Source of the DNA: Barnesiella propionica
GTDB lineage: Bacteria; Bacteroidota; Bacteroidia; Bacteroidales; Barnesiellaceae
Direction of reading: 5' to 3'
Length of the DNA stretch: 64,000 bases
NCBI RefSeq assembly: GCF_025567045.1
Contig: NZ_JAOQJK010000005.1
Location: forward strand, 218,501 to 282,500
In this document: positions 18,353 through 26,393 of the stretch, in pieces
Position numbering within the stretch: position 1 is the stretch's first letter
Layout: the number at the start of each line of letters is the position of its first letter
Made by a program: the position numbers and the translations under genes
Notes under the pieces: generated by a model
Database searches by the model: none
What the model was told of the DNA's origin: nothing
Seen by the model: only the letters and a program-made list of their open reading frames with translations

Positions 18353-19441
18353 ATGAAAATAGGAATATATCTGGGGGTTATCTTATTAGGTATCTGCTTT
18401 TCCTGTAAAAAAGATCCGGTTTCCCGGCTTGAGTCGGTAGATTTACTGGTGTTATACGGGGAAGATAGCTGCCGTTTTGTGCAGCCTGACGGAAAGGAGA
18501 TGTTGGTTTCTAATTATAAAGAATCATCTCTCGGATATGACGGAATGTTCTTGGTAAAAGATCAAGCGGATGGAAAGTGGGGATATGCGGATGAAGATGG
18601 AAACTATCTCCTACCTTCGGTGTACCGGTCGGCTTCCGTGTTTTCGGAAGGCAAAGCCTGGGTAGTCCGACAGAATGAAGCACCCGGCCTGATAGATACG
18701 AAAGGACGGTTAAAGTTTACACTACGGGATGCCTATGAGACTCGTATATTCCGGGATGGATTGGCTGCTTATTCGTTGAGGAACGGGAAATGGGGCTTTG
18801 TAGACGGGAAAGGAAATACGATTATTATTCCCGATTATATCGCAGTTACTGATTTTATAAATGGCATAGCGGCGGTTTGTTTCCGGGATAAAAGATGGGG
18901 GTATATCAGGAGAGACGGTTCATTGATTTTCGACAAGAAATTTGAAACTGCTTTCCCGTTTTCTCAAAACAGTCTTGCGGTCGTGAAAGAAGGCGGAAAA
19001 TATAAGGTGATAAATAGAGAAGGGAAAGAAATTTTTGTATCGCAGGGCGACAAGTTGTTGCCTGATGGAAAATGGTTCCGGATATTGCAGGCCGGGAAAT
19101 GGGGGTGGTGTAATGAAAAGGGTGAGATCATCATAAAACCTGTATTTGAAGAAACCGGATATTTTTATGATGAAGGACTGGCTCCTGTTAAGATACGTAA
19201 GAAATGGGGGTATATAGATACGAAAGGGAGAATGAAGATTAAAAGACAGTTCCGGGAAGCTTATCCGTTCATTGGAGAGAGAGCAGCAGTACGAGTAGAT
19301 AACAGTTATGGATTTATAGATAAGTCCGGCCGTTTTATTGTCAATCCTCAATATAACGCTATCTCTGATGATTATCTAAGTCAAGCTCTCCAAAGTTCGT
19401 CATATTATAATTCTGTCGTTACGGATGTAGTCCGGCGTTAA
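18353..19441 (+). CDS. WG-repeat lipoprotein
   Basis: This 362-residue protein starts with a lipoprotein-type signal peptide (MKIGIYLGVILLGICFSC, probable lipid cysteine C18, possibly C15). The rest is a chain of WG-type repeats: WGYADEDGN, WGFVDGKGN, WGYIRRDGS, WGWCNEKGE, WGYIDTKGR and YGFIDKSGR. Such repeats form beta-rich, solenoid-like domains whose partners are generally unknown. It is probably anchored in the outer membrane or periplasm. It stands alone between two terminators. No enzymatic residues can be assigned. Confidence 0.85.
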   Translation: MKIGIYLGVILLGICFSCKKDPVSRLESVDLLVLYGEDSCRFVQPDGKEMLVSNYKESSLGYDGMFLVKDQADGKWGYADEDGNYLLPSVYRSASVFSEGKAWVVRQNEAPGLIDTKGRLKFTLRDAYETRIFRDGLAAYSLRNGKWGFVDGKGNTIIIPDYIAVTDFINGIAAVCFRDKRWGYIRRDGSLIFDKKFETAFPFSQNSLAVVKEGGKYKVINREGKEIFVSQGDKLLPDGKWFRILQAGKWGWCNEKGEIIIKPVFEETGYFYDEGLAPVKIRKKWGYIDTKGRMKIKRQFREAYPFIGERAAVRVDNSYGFIDKSGRFIVNPQYNAISDDYLSQALQSSSYYNSVVTDVVRR

Positions 19442-19446
19442 TAATG

Positions 19447-19480
19447 AAAAAGGAAAGGAGATCAAGCTCTTTTCCTTTTT
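19447..19480. terminator. Bidirectional terminator between convergent genes
   Basis: A 14-bp stem with one G-U pair (19447-19460 with 19467-19480) has a 6-base loop and A and T runs on both sides. It separates the WG-repeat gene (plus) from the GIN-domain gene (minus). Confidence 0.8.
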
Positions 19481-19509
19481 ATTGTAATTAAGAATTGGTT
19501 AGTTTCTTT

Positions 19510-20265
19510 TTACAGAGTATTTTGTTCTTGGGTTTCGTTTTTTCCGGACAGAGGTAATACTTTTATATTTCCTAATGCAATTTTCTTGATGTTGGGATTC
19601 CCTTCATAATATACTGTGCCATTTCCGGTAGCTTTGGCCTTTAATGTTTTCTCCGCAAAGCAACCGATGGATGCGTTTCCGTAAATAGAGCATCGTACAT
19701 CCCTGGCTTTTAATTTATGTGCCCGTATTTCTCCCACACCTGTTACCGATAAGTCTGCTTCGCGGCAACTGCCGCTGATGTCTATATATCCTTTTCCGGT
19801 GAGTATGGATGCCTTTACAATGCTGAAATTGACGTCGGGAGCCAGTATGGAGCCGTTTCCGGTCAATTTAAGCGATAATAAGCTTCCGGTTAGTTTGTCG
19901 GGTAGATTCATTCGCAAGTCTCCGTTATATTCTGCCGATTCTAAGGCTGTGGAATATAGGGTGATGTCTGCCAGATTTCCTTCCGGTTTTTTGGTGTCGG
20001 TATATTTTATGATTAGTTCGCCTTTTTTACAATTAACCGAAATATATTCGGAAGTTCCGGTGTCGCCGGTGATCACCACATAGCCTGCCGAATCGGGATT
20101 TATACGATGGATAACATTGAAATTGTTAAGGATTTTTACTTTATAAAAATCATCTACGTGTATCTTTTGAGTATATTGCTTTTCTGTTGCTGTGCGGTTT
20201 TCTGAAAAACAGAAAAAGGTGAATCCTATGGCCAGAGCCGTTATTGTCAAAAATATTTTTTTCAT
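19510..20265 (-). CDS. GIN-domain (DUF2807) exported protein
   Basis: This 251-residue protein has an N-terminal signal peptide (MKKIFLTITALAIGFTFFCF) and then a repetitive beta-helix-like region typical of the putative auto-transporter adhesin head GIN domain. Examples are LKLTGNGSILAPDVNFSIVK, ADLSVTGVGEIRAHKLKAR and LKAKATGNGTVYYEGNPNI. The spacing of short Gly/Asn turns after strands supports a solenoid. It is probably periplasmic or surface exposed; its function is unknown. It starts 23 bases after dusB and is likely co-transcribed with it, an arrangement that says little about its role. Confidence 0.85.
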   Translation of the reverse strand: MKKIFLTITALAIGFTFFCFSENRTATEKQYTQKIHVDDFYKVKILNNFNVIHRINPDSAGYVVITGDTGTSEYISVNCKKGELIIKYTDTKKPEGNLADITLYSTALESAEYNGDLRMNLPDKLTGSLLSLKLTGNGSILAPDVNFSIVKASILTGKGYIDISGSCREADLSVTGVGEIRAHKLKARDVRCSIYGNASIGCFAEKTLKAKATGNGTVYYEGNPNIKKIALGNIKVLPLSGKNETQEQNTL

Positions 20266-20288
20266 AAGAATATATATGTGTGAGATTA

Positions 20289-21275
20289 TTACTGATCGAG
20301 CTGATTGATTTCAACGTCCTTGATGATTTTTAATAATTCCTCTTTCGTGTTAGCGCGCAACATGGCTATCCGCGTTTCCTTGAAATTGGGAATGCCTTTG
20401 AAAACAGGAGTAGTGGCCAGATGCCGTCTTATGTGCAATATCCCGCGATATTCGTCCAGCCGGTCTATACTTTCCTGTATCTGACGGTACAGGACATCCA
20501 GCTTTTCTTTTGAAGAGAGGGCTGGTGCGTGTTCTCCGTATTTCAGGAAATGTTTTATGTCCCGGAATATCCAGGGTCTTCCGATAGATGCCCGGCCCAC
20601 CATAATGGCGTCTATCCCGTAACGGTTGAATTTTTCATAAGCCACTTCGGGAGTAGTCACGTCACCGTTCCCGATAATAGGTATGTGTATACGGGGATTA
20701 TTCTTTACTTCTCCTATCAGGGCCCAGTCTGCTTCTCCGGTATACATCTGGCTGCGTGTGCGACCATGTATGGTTAAGGCTGCTATGCCGCAATCCTGTA
20801 ATTGTTCTGCCAGGGAAACAATGATTTTTGATTCATGGTCCCAACCCAGCCGAGTCTTTACCGTAACGGGTATTTGCACGGCTTTTACGACGGCTGCTGT
20901 TATTTCCAGCATTTTAGGTATGTCTTTGAGCATACCGGCTCCCGCACCTTTTCCTGCAACTTTTTTTACCGGGCATCCGAAATTGATATCCAGAATGTCG
21001 GGTTGAGCTGCTTCGCATATTTGAGCCGCTTCCACCATAGCATCGGTTTCACGTCCGTATATCTGCATGGCTACGGGCCTTTCTTTTTTACTAATCGTCA
21101 GTTTTTGCCGGGTGCGATTTATACTACGGATAAGTGCGTCACTGGATATAAATTCGGTATATACCATGTCGGCCCCGAATTCTTTACACAATAACCGGAA
21201 GGATGGATCTGTAACATCTTCCATGGGTGCTAATAATACGGGGTATTTACCGAAATCTATATCTCCTATTTTCAT
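20289..21275 (-). CDS. dusB: tRNA-dihydrouridine synthase DusB
   Basis: This FMN enzyme reduces uridine to dihydrouridine in the D-loop of tRNA using NADPH. The N-terminal TIM-barrel opening LLAPMEDVTDPSFRLLCKEF is typical. The catalytic cysteine is C101 in DINFGCPVKKVAGKGAG. FMN-phosphate contacts are suggested by IPIIGNGDVTTPE and DAIMVGRASIGRPWIF. The length of 328 residues and the pattern fit DusB rather than DusA or DusC. It heads a short minus-strand operon with the GIN-domain gene. Confidence 0.95.
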   Translation of the reverse strand: MKIGDIDFGKYPVLLAPMEDVTDPSFRLLCKEFGADMVYTEFISSDALIRSINRTRQKLTISKKERPVAMQIYGRETDAMVEAAQICEAAQPDILDINFGCPVKKVAGKGAGAGMLKDIPKMLEITAAVVKAVQIPVTVKTRLGWDHESKIIVSLAEQLQDCGIAALTIHGRTRSQMYTGEADWALIGEVKNNPRIHIPIIGNGDVTTPEVAYEKFNRYGIDAIMVGRASIGRPWIFRDIKHFLKYGEHAPALSSKEKLDVLYRQIQESIDRLDEYRGILHIRRHLATTPVFKGIPNFKETRIAMLRANTKEELLKIIKDVEINQLDQ

Positions 21276-21285
21276 AATTATCCTC

Positions 21286-21293
21286 TAAATATA
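21286..21293 (-). promoter_or_regulatory. Possible -7 box for dusB
   Basis: On the minus strand this reads TATATTTA, seven of eight matches to TAnnTTTG, about 10 bases upstream of the ATG. No -33 element is obvious. Confidence 0.3.
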
Positions 21294-21529
21294 AGACGAA
21301 GATAATTTATTTTTATGATTTATGTGGTTTTTTCTTTTTTAAAAAAGATGAAGCGTAATGAGACCGTACCTGTATTGCAGGGTTTTACGAGTCTTTATAT
21401 GATACGAAAAAACAGGTTTTTACAGGTTGTATTAAGGTTTTTTCTTTTTTTGATCTTTCTAAATAATCATATATTTGTTTGAAACGAAATATAATGAAAA
21501 ATATTTTATTTCGTTTTATGGTAAAAATG

Positions 21530-21561
21530 TTTGCTTTTAATAATTATATGTTTTATATTTG
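21530..21561 (+). promoter_or_regulatory. Promoter without a downstream gene
   Basis: TTTG at 21530-21533 and TATATTTG at 21554-21561 are separated by 20 bases, an excellent Bacteroides-type promoter. No ORF follows on the plus strand before the terminator at 21723-21752. Confidence 0.75.
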
Positions 21562-21567
21562 TGACAT

Positions 21568-21760
21568 AGAATAAAGGTTTACTCATAGTTTATTAGTCTG
21601 ATACGAATGAAAAGCATAACGTGCGACCAGAATTGTGCGTATTTATTTCGTTAGATACAAGTATATTACGATACCGTGAGGTATGAGGGTACTATGATCT
21701 AATATTTATAACTCCGATGAAAAAGACCTCGTAGCACTACATGCGAGGTCTTCTTTCTTT
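21568..21760 (+). ncRNA. Candidate small RNA of about 190 nt, class unknown
   Basis: An unassigned transcript is predicted from a strong promoter (21530-21561) to a stem-loop terminator (21723-21752). The interval has no credible ORF. It does contain a small hairpin with a GNRA-type loop (ATACC, GTGA, GGTAT at 21671-21684). Segments near the two ends can pair: ATTAG of the 5' part with CTAAT of the 3' part, and TCATAG with CTATGA. The size and end-pairing recall 6S RNA, but I could not confirm that class, and signatures of tmRNA, RNase P and SRP RNA are not seen. It lies between dusB and the M16 peptidase gene. Confidence 0.6.
21723..21752. terminator. Bidirectional terminator (small RNA and M16 peptidase gene)
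   Basis: A 9-bp stem (21723-21731 with 21744-21752) is followed by a T-rich tract on the plus strand and by TTTTTC on the minus strand. It ends the candidate small RNA and probably the convergent M16 transcript. Confidence 0.8.
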
Positions 21761-21762
21761 TT

Positions 21763-22983
21763 CTAATGAAAGATAAGGGTGGATAGTTTTTCTTCGGAAA
21801 ACAATTCGTTTGCTGTTTCCAGGATTTCTTTTGAAGTGATACTTTCGATACGCCGGGCAACCTCCTCCGTGGTACTGCAGGAGCCGTAATGCAAGAAATT
21901 CTTTCCCATATTCAGTGCGGTATTTTCTTTGTTTTCGGTGGCTACGCCTAGTTGTCCTAACAATTGTTTTTTCGCGGCGTTAAGTTGGTTCTGAGTCAAT
22001 GCGGTAGTTCTGAGGCGGTTTAGTTCTTTATGTATGAGTTGGAGGCATTTTTCCGTGTTTTTCGGATCTGAACCGAAATAAATGGAAAATATTCCGGTAT
22101 CGGTATAAGAAGTTACCGATGATTCAACGTTGTAAACATATCCTGTCTTTTCTCGTAGCGATACATTGAGCAGGCTGTTCATGCCGGGACCGCCCAGAAT
22201 ATTGTTCAATAAGTACAGAGAGTGGCGCTTGGGATCGAACATATGGTATGCCCTGGTACCCAGGATAGTATGTGCCTGAAATGTTTCCATTTTTTCCTGT
22301 ATGTGAAATGGCGGATTGTGTCCGGGGGGTATCCGGTTGTTCTTGTGAGAAGAAAGAGGGAGGGCGGAAAAGAAATGTTCGGCCAGTCTGATGATTTTTT
22401 TAAATTCGGTCTTTCCCATAGAGAAAAATATCATATTGCCCGGATGATATTGTTGAGTAAGGAATATGTGACCGTCTTCGGAGCATAATGATTCCAGATC
22501 TTTCTGGCTTCCTAATATGTTGTGGCCTAGTGCGTGTCCTGAGAATAAACGGTTTTCAAATTCATCATAGATAAGTTCCGATGGAGTATCCCGGTATGAA
22601 TTTATTTCGTCCAGGATTACTTCACGTTCTTTTTCAAGTTCGTGGGCCGGGAATTGAGAGTTTATGACCAGATCGGCCAGCAGATCCATTGCTCTCGAGA
22701 GATGTTCTTCCAGAAATACGGAATATATAACGGTTTCTTCTTTTGTCGTATATGCATTGAGTTCGCCGCCTACCGTTTCCATCCGGTTTAGTATATGCCA
22801 GGATCTGCGATGTGTAGTTCCTTTAAATATCATATGTTCTACGAAGTGGGCCAGACCGAATTTGCCGGTTGATTCATCCCGGGTTCCGGCATTGACAGTA
22901 AAGCCGCAGTATGAGACTGCAGAACTCGTAGGACGATGAATAATTCGAAGTCCGTTAGATAATGTATATGTTTGGTAGGGCAT
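21763..22983 (-). CDS. M16-family zinc peptidase (insulinase-like)
   Basis: This single-module processing-peptidase-like protein has 406 residues. The inverted zinc motif HxxEH is HFVEH at residues 46-50. The third ligand region is EREVILDEINSY. The C-terminal half has LLNNILGGPGMNSLLN and the conserved REKTGYVYNVESS. I chose the ATG at 22983 because the conserved fold begins there (MPYQTYTLSNGLRII). A longer frame back to 23058 would run into the end of the RNase H gene. No signal peptide is visible, so it is probably cytoplasmic. It is co-directional with the RNase H gene, 43 bases downstream. Confidence 0.92.
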   Translation of the reverse strand: MPYQTYTLSNGLRIIHRPTSSAVSYCGFTVNAGTRDESTGKFGLAHFVEHMIFKGTTHRRSWHILNRMETVGGELNAYTTKEETVIYSVFLEEHLSRAMDLLADLVINSQFPAHELEKEREVILDEINSYRDTPSELIYDEFENRLFSGHALGHNILGSQKDLESLCSEDGHIFLTQQYHPGNMIFFSMGKTEFKKIIRLAEHFFSALPLSSHKNNRIPPGHNPPFHIQEKMETFQAHTILGTRAYHMFDPKRHSLYLLNNILGGPGMNSLLNVSLREKTGYVYNVESSVTSYTDTGIFSIYFGSDPKNTEKCLQLIHKELNRLRTTALTQNQLNAAKKQLLGQLGVATENKENTALNMGKNFLHYGSCSTTEEVARRIESITSKEILETANELFSEEKLSTLIFH

Positions 22984-23026
22984 GTCTGTGCTGTACGTAT
23001 TGCGTGCAAAAGTGACTATAATATTG

Positions 23027-23686
23027 TCATTTTCTTCCGAAGTCTGCCGGAATCTCACCCCATTCTTTTGTTTCCCATTTCAATAGCAGGTTGGAATATA
23101 CATTTATTTGGAGCCATTTTTCGGCTCGTCTTATCAGTTCGAATATCGGTGCATTTACCGGGGTTTCGACAAGTTGTGTTTTGCATTTTTTTTGTCTGAC
23201 CCAAGCCAGGGCATTCCGGCTGTCGCTATATAACGGTATGCAGATGTTTCGTTGTTTCATAAGTGCGAGACCGTGAACAATGGCCAGAAATTCTCCTATA
23301 TTGTTGGTGCCTTGCGGCATGGGACCCATTCTGAATATTTCTTCTCCTGTGGCAGTATATACCCCCCGGTATTCCATGTCTCCCGGATTTCCGCTACAGG
23401 CGGCATCTACGGCAAGGCTGTCCGGAATAACGGCGGCCGGGAGTTTTGCTTGTCCTGCTTGTTTTACTGTTTCGTTTTTTTTATCCGCATGTCCGGCGAT
23501 TTGTTTCAGGAGTCCTATATGCTCTTCCGGTTTTCCCCGGAATGCTTTTATGGCAGCTTCACGCGAATCGAAACTTTTATATTTGGCTCCTTTTACGTTC
23601 TCTACTTGTTGGCGGCATTCTTCCCAGGAATCATATATTCCCGGTGCCAGTCCTTCCCATACTACATAATATTTATATTTTGTCAT
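23027..23686 (-). CDS. Ribonuclease H with N-terminal viroplasmin domain
   Basis: The enzyme cuts RNA in RNA-DNA hybrids. The first 45 or so residues form a viroplasmin/hybrid-binding domain (KYYVVWEGLAPGIYDSW, then AKYKSFDSREAAIKAF), as in eukaryotic RNase H1. The RNase H domain starts near residue 90. Its four acidic catalytic residues appear intact at D94 (LAVDAACSGNPG), E132 (NNIGEFLAI), D155 (LYSDSRNA) and D215 (EIPADFG). The length of 219 residues is normal for this two-domain type. It is divergent from the lipoprotein gene at 23766, and its promoter overlaps that one. Confidence 0.92.
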   Translation of the reverse strand: MTKYKYYVVWEGLAPGIYDSWEECRQQVENVKGAKYKSFDSREAAIKAFRGKPEEHIGLLKQIAGHADKKNETVKQAGQAKLPAAVIPDSLAVDAACSGNPGDMEYRGVYTATGEEIFRMGPMPQGTNNIGEFLAIVHGLALMKQRNICIPLYSDSRNALAWVRQKKCKTQLVETPVNAPIFELIRRAEKWLQINVYSNLLLKWETKEWGEIPADFGRK

Positions 23687-23713
23687 ACGGATGCAGTTGC
23701 TTTCATTTTAATA

Positions 23714-23745
23714 TTGCAAAAGTAGATAAAAATGGTGTATATTTG
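23714..23745. promoter_or_regulatory. Overlapping divergent promoters (RNase H / lipoprotein-aroK)
   Basis: For the plus strand TTGC (23714-23717) and TATATTTG (23738-23745) are 20 bases apart and precede the lipoprotein ATG at 23766. For the minus strand the -7 box TACTTTTG occupies 23717-23724, just touching the plus-strand -33 element. The two promoters may therefore compete. Confidence 0.55.
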
Positions 23746-23765
23746 TCTTTCAAACCATTATAAAC

Positions 23766-24389
23766 ATGCGAAGAATAAGATTATATATCTGTGTATTGGC
23801 GTTCGTGGGTATTTTATCTGCTTGCGATAATTCGAAGAGAGACTCGGAACGGTGGCTGCGTGAAGGTCTTGCTCTGGTGAACAAGGGAGATTCTATTACC
23901 CGGGATGAATGTGTAGAAGCCCAGTCTCTTTTCGCCTGGGCTATCGAACAAGATGCCGGTAATATGGATGTGTATTTCCATAAAACATTATGCGATTTAT
24001 TGCTCTGGGAGCCTGAAAGCGCATATCGCACGGCCGGAGAGGCTTTGAAACAGATCGGGAATGGCGATCATTATCTGAAACCTTATTTTCTTACGGTGCG
24101 GGGAATGATCGATTATGATCGTAAGGAGATGAATTTATCCCGCAAGTCTCTGGAGGAGGCTTTAAAAATCTATGAACAGCGGATAAGCCGGAATCCCGTA
24201 AATCTGGATAATATATTGAATAAGTCTATTTTGCTGATATCACTCGGCAGGAAAGAAGACGCGGAAGATTTTATTAATAATTTGCCTCAAAAACAGGAAG
24301 ATAAGGATCTATTGTCGAGAATGGCGAGAGAGTATGATCCTGACGATTTCGGGATATCGTGGAGGGAAAAGAATGCGGCACTCAAATAA
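23766..24389 (+). CDS. TPR-like lipoprotein
   Basis: This 207-residue protein has a lipoprotein signal peptide with lipobox LSAC and lipid cysteine C20. The mature part is all helical with TPR-like spacing (SLFAWAIEQDAGNMDVYFHK, LSRKSLEEALKIYEQR, LNKSILLISLGRKEDAEDFI), which suggests protein-protein contacts. It should be anchored in the periplasmic face of a membrane. The aroK gene begins 11 bases downstream, so the two share a transcript, though no functional link is apparent. The partner is unknown. Confidence 0.8.
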   Translation: MRRIRLYICVLAFVGILSACDNSKRDSERWLREGLALVNKGDSITRDECVEAQSLFAWAIEQDAGNMDVYFHKTLCDLLLWEPESAYRTAGEALKQIGNGDHYLKPYFLTVRGMIDYDRKEMNLSRKSLEEALKIYEQRISRNPVNLDNILNKSILLISLGRKEDAEDFINNLPQKQEDKDLLSRMAREYDPDDFGISWREKNAALK

Positions 24390-24400
24390 ACAAAAAGGAC

Positions 24401-24970
24401 ATGAAAAGGGTTTTTTTAGTAGGCTATATGGGGGCCGGTAAAACGACTTTGGGCCGGAAGGTGGCAGAAAGAACGGGACTTTCCTTTATTGATCTGGACT
24501 GTTATATAGAGGCTCGCTATCATAAAAGCGTATCTATGATATTCGCCGAAAGGGGAGAGACTTCTTTCCGGGAAATTGAGAGGGAAATGTTGCATGAGGT
24601 AGGGGAGTTTGACAATGTGCTTATTGCTACCGGAGGTGGTACTCCCTGTTTTTATAGCAATATGGATTATATGAATGACCGTGGTCTGACTGTGTATCTC
24701 GATACTTCCGAAGAAACTTTATTCTGCAGACTGAAACAGTCGAGGAACAAGCGTCCGTTAGTTGCATCTAAAGCCGATGACGAGTTACGTTTTTTTATTG
24801 GAAATGCTTTGTCTCAACGTTCCTGTCACTATAAAAAGTCCAGACTGATTTTTGATGCGAACCGTTTGGACGGTTATGAGGAATTGGATAAATCGGCTGC
24901 CCTTCTGTCTGTTCTTATAGAAGAATATTATCGGAAAAAAAATGATCAATGTGAGGAGGAAGATTCCTGA
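24401..24970 (+). CDS. aroK: Shikimate kinase
   Basis: The enzyme phosphorylates shikimate at the 3-hydroxyl in the aromatic amino-acid pathway. The P-loop is GYMGAGKTT at residues 8-16. Shikimate-binding blocks are visible as IDLDCYIEARY, FREIEREM and IATGGGTPCF, and the LID region contains RNKRPLV. I took the ATG at 24401 (189 residues), because the conserved fold begins there and the upstream extension overlaps the previous gene. Length is slightly above the usual 170-180 because of a C-terminal acidic tail. Confidence 0.94.
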   Translation: MKRVFLVGYMGAGKTTLGRKVAERTGLSFIDLDCYIEARYHKSVSMIFAERGETSFREIEREMLHEVGEFDNVLIATGGGTPCFYSNMDYMNDRGLTVYLDTSEETLFCRLKQSRNKRPLVASKADDELRFFIGNALSQRSCHYKKSRLIFDANRLDGYEELDKSAALLSVLIEEYYRKKNDQCEEEDS

Positions 24971-25005
24971 TATAATTTATCATGCGAATCTGAAATCATG
25001 ATGAA

Positions 25006-25013
25006 TATTTTTG
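25006..25013 (+). promoter_or_regulatory. -7 box for the alanine dehydrogenase gene
   Basis: TATTTTTG fits TAnnTTTG and lies 33 bases upstream of the ATG at 25047. An in-frame TTG at 25011 lies inside this box and is therefore unlikely to be the start. Confidence 0.5.
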
Positions 25014-25046
25014 TTAACTTCGTATTCAATAAATCTGTATGTCGCT

Positions 25047-26243
25047 ATGAAAGATAGTTATTCTCCACAATCGGCCGGTGGCTTACATCCGCAGGAACAG
25101 TTGCTGGGAACTCCGGTTTCCCGTAATCATTTATGTATAGGTCTGCCTAAAGAGGAGAGTAACGGTGAAAAGAGGTTTCCTCTCACACCCGAAGGCGTGG
25201 CTATATTGGTTGCTAACGGTTATCGGGTGAGGATAGAGTCCCAGGCCGGGAATGTTATCAATTATTCGGACTACCATTATGCCGAGGCTGGTGCCGAGAT
25301 TGTAAATACAGGCGAAGTATATCGTTGCGACCTTGTGTTGAAAACGACACCGTTGTCTGTGCAGGAGGCTGGGTTTATAAGACCGGGTGCCCTTTTATTT
25401 ACTTTACTGCAACCTCAATATCAATCTCCTGAAGTTTTGAAGATTCTTTTGCAAAAGCGTATTATCGCCATTGCATATGATTTGATATCTAACGAATCTC
25501 ATCATTATCCTTTTGCCGATATGCTGGCAGAGGTCGAGGGACGGGCGTCGGTCGTGGTCGCTTCGGAACTGATGAGCAACCGGTCGGGGGGCAAGGGTAT
25601 TTTATTGGGGGGCATTTCCGGGGTAGCGCCTTCGGAAGTTGTTATCATAGGTGCCGGTCTTGCCGGCCGGGCTGCAGCACATTCTGCCCTGGCGCAAGGA
25701 GCTCTGGTGCGTTTATTCGATAATGACGTTTATCGTTTACGTTTAGCCCGCCAGGAGATAGATTATTCCTTATTCACATCCAACTTGCATCCTCATGTGT
25801 TGAAAAATGCATTACATTCGGCCGATGTCGTTATTAGTACCGAAGTAATGCCGGGAGGTAAATTGACAGAAGAGAATGTGAAGGAGATGAAAAAGGGTGC
25901 ATTGCTGTTCGACCTATGTATGGACAGGGGAGGCTGTTCCGAGACTTCATTATGTAGCGACAGGCCTTGTGACCGGGTGTATGAAAAACATGGAGTCCTG
26001 CATTATTGCCTCTCCAGTGTGGGTTCGACGGTTGCCCGTACGGCGGCGATGGCTATGAGTAATTTGTTTGTTTCTCTATTCTTGGAGTTCGGGGAGCAAG
26101 GCGGAGTACAAGGACGTATTGAGTCTTGTGAAGGATTCCGGCGGGCTGTTTATCTTTATGGCGGTCGCGTAGTAAATCATGATTTGAGCGTACGTTGCGG
26201 TTTTCCCTATTATGACATGAGTTTGTTTGTTTCTATGTTTTGA
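25047..26243 (+). CDS. Alanine dehydrogenase-like NAD(P)-binding protein
   Basis: This 398-residue protein matches the alanine dehydrogenase / PntA N-terminal family, whose members interconvert L-alanine and pyruvate with NAD. The N-terminal substrate domain has IGLPKEESNGEKRFPLTPEG. The Rossmann motif is VVIIGAGLAGRAAAHSALAQG followed by VRLFDNDVYRLRLAR. An N-terminal extension of about 30 residues comes before the conserved core. The C-terminal 70 residues are less family-like than usual. Lysine oxidation-type saccharopine dehydrogenases share this fold, so the substrate is not certain. Start ATG at 25047 follows a good -7 box. Confidence 0.78.
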   Translation: MKDSYSPQSAGGLHPQEQLLGTPVSRNHLCIGLPKEESNGEKRFPLTPEGVAILVANGYRVRIESQAGNVINYSDYHYAEAGAEIVNTGEVYRCDLVLKTTPLSVQEAGFIRPGALLFTLLQPQYQSPEVLKILLQKRIIAIAYDLISNESHHYPFADMLAEVEGRASVVVASELMSNRSGGKGILLGGISGVAPSEVVIIGAGLAGRAAAHSALAQGALVRLFDNDVYRLRLARQEIDYSLFTSNLHPHVLKNALHSADVVISTEVMPGGKLTEENVKEMKKGALLFDLCMDRGGCSETSLCSDRPCDRVYEKHGVLHYCLSSVGSTVARTAAMAMSNLFVSLFLEFGEQGGVQGRIESCEGFRRAVYLYGGRVVNHDLSVRCGFPYYDMSLFVSMF

Positions 26244-26332
26244 AATAAAAAACCGATAAATATGCACAAATTGCAAGAATAAATGCTGTAATATTAAATA
26301 AATGACAAAAAATATGGCTGGCATGGTAATTT

Positions 26333-26363
26333 TTTGTTACTTTGTTGCTATAGAATATATTTG
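26333..26363 (+). promoter_or_regulatory. Promoter of the 2-oxoacid:ferredoxin oxidoreductase operon
   Basis: TTTG at 26333-26336 and TATATTTG at 26356-26363 are 19 bases apart, a full match to the Bacteroides consensus. They lie 30 bases upstream of the ATG at 26394. Confidence 0.8.
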
Positions 26364-26393
26364 CTTTGTATATATCAAAAACTTATAGTAATC

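Noticed and set aside
22984-23058. N-terminal extension of the M16 peptidase to 23058
   Set aside because: It overlaps the end of the RNase H gene and contains a near-match to the -7 box; the conserved fold starts at the ATG at 22983.
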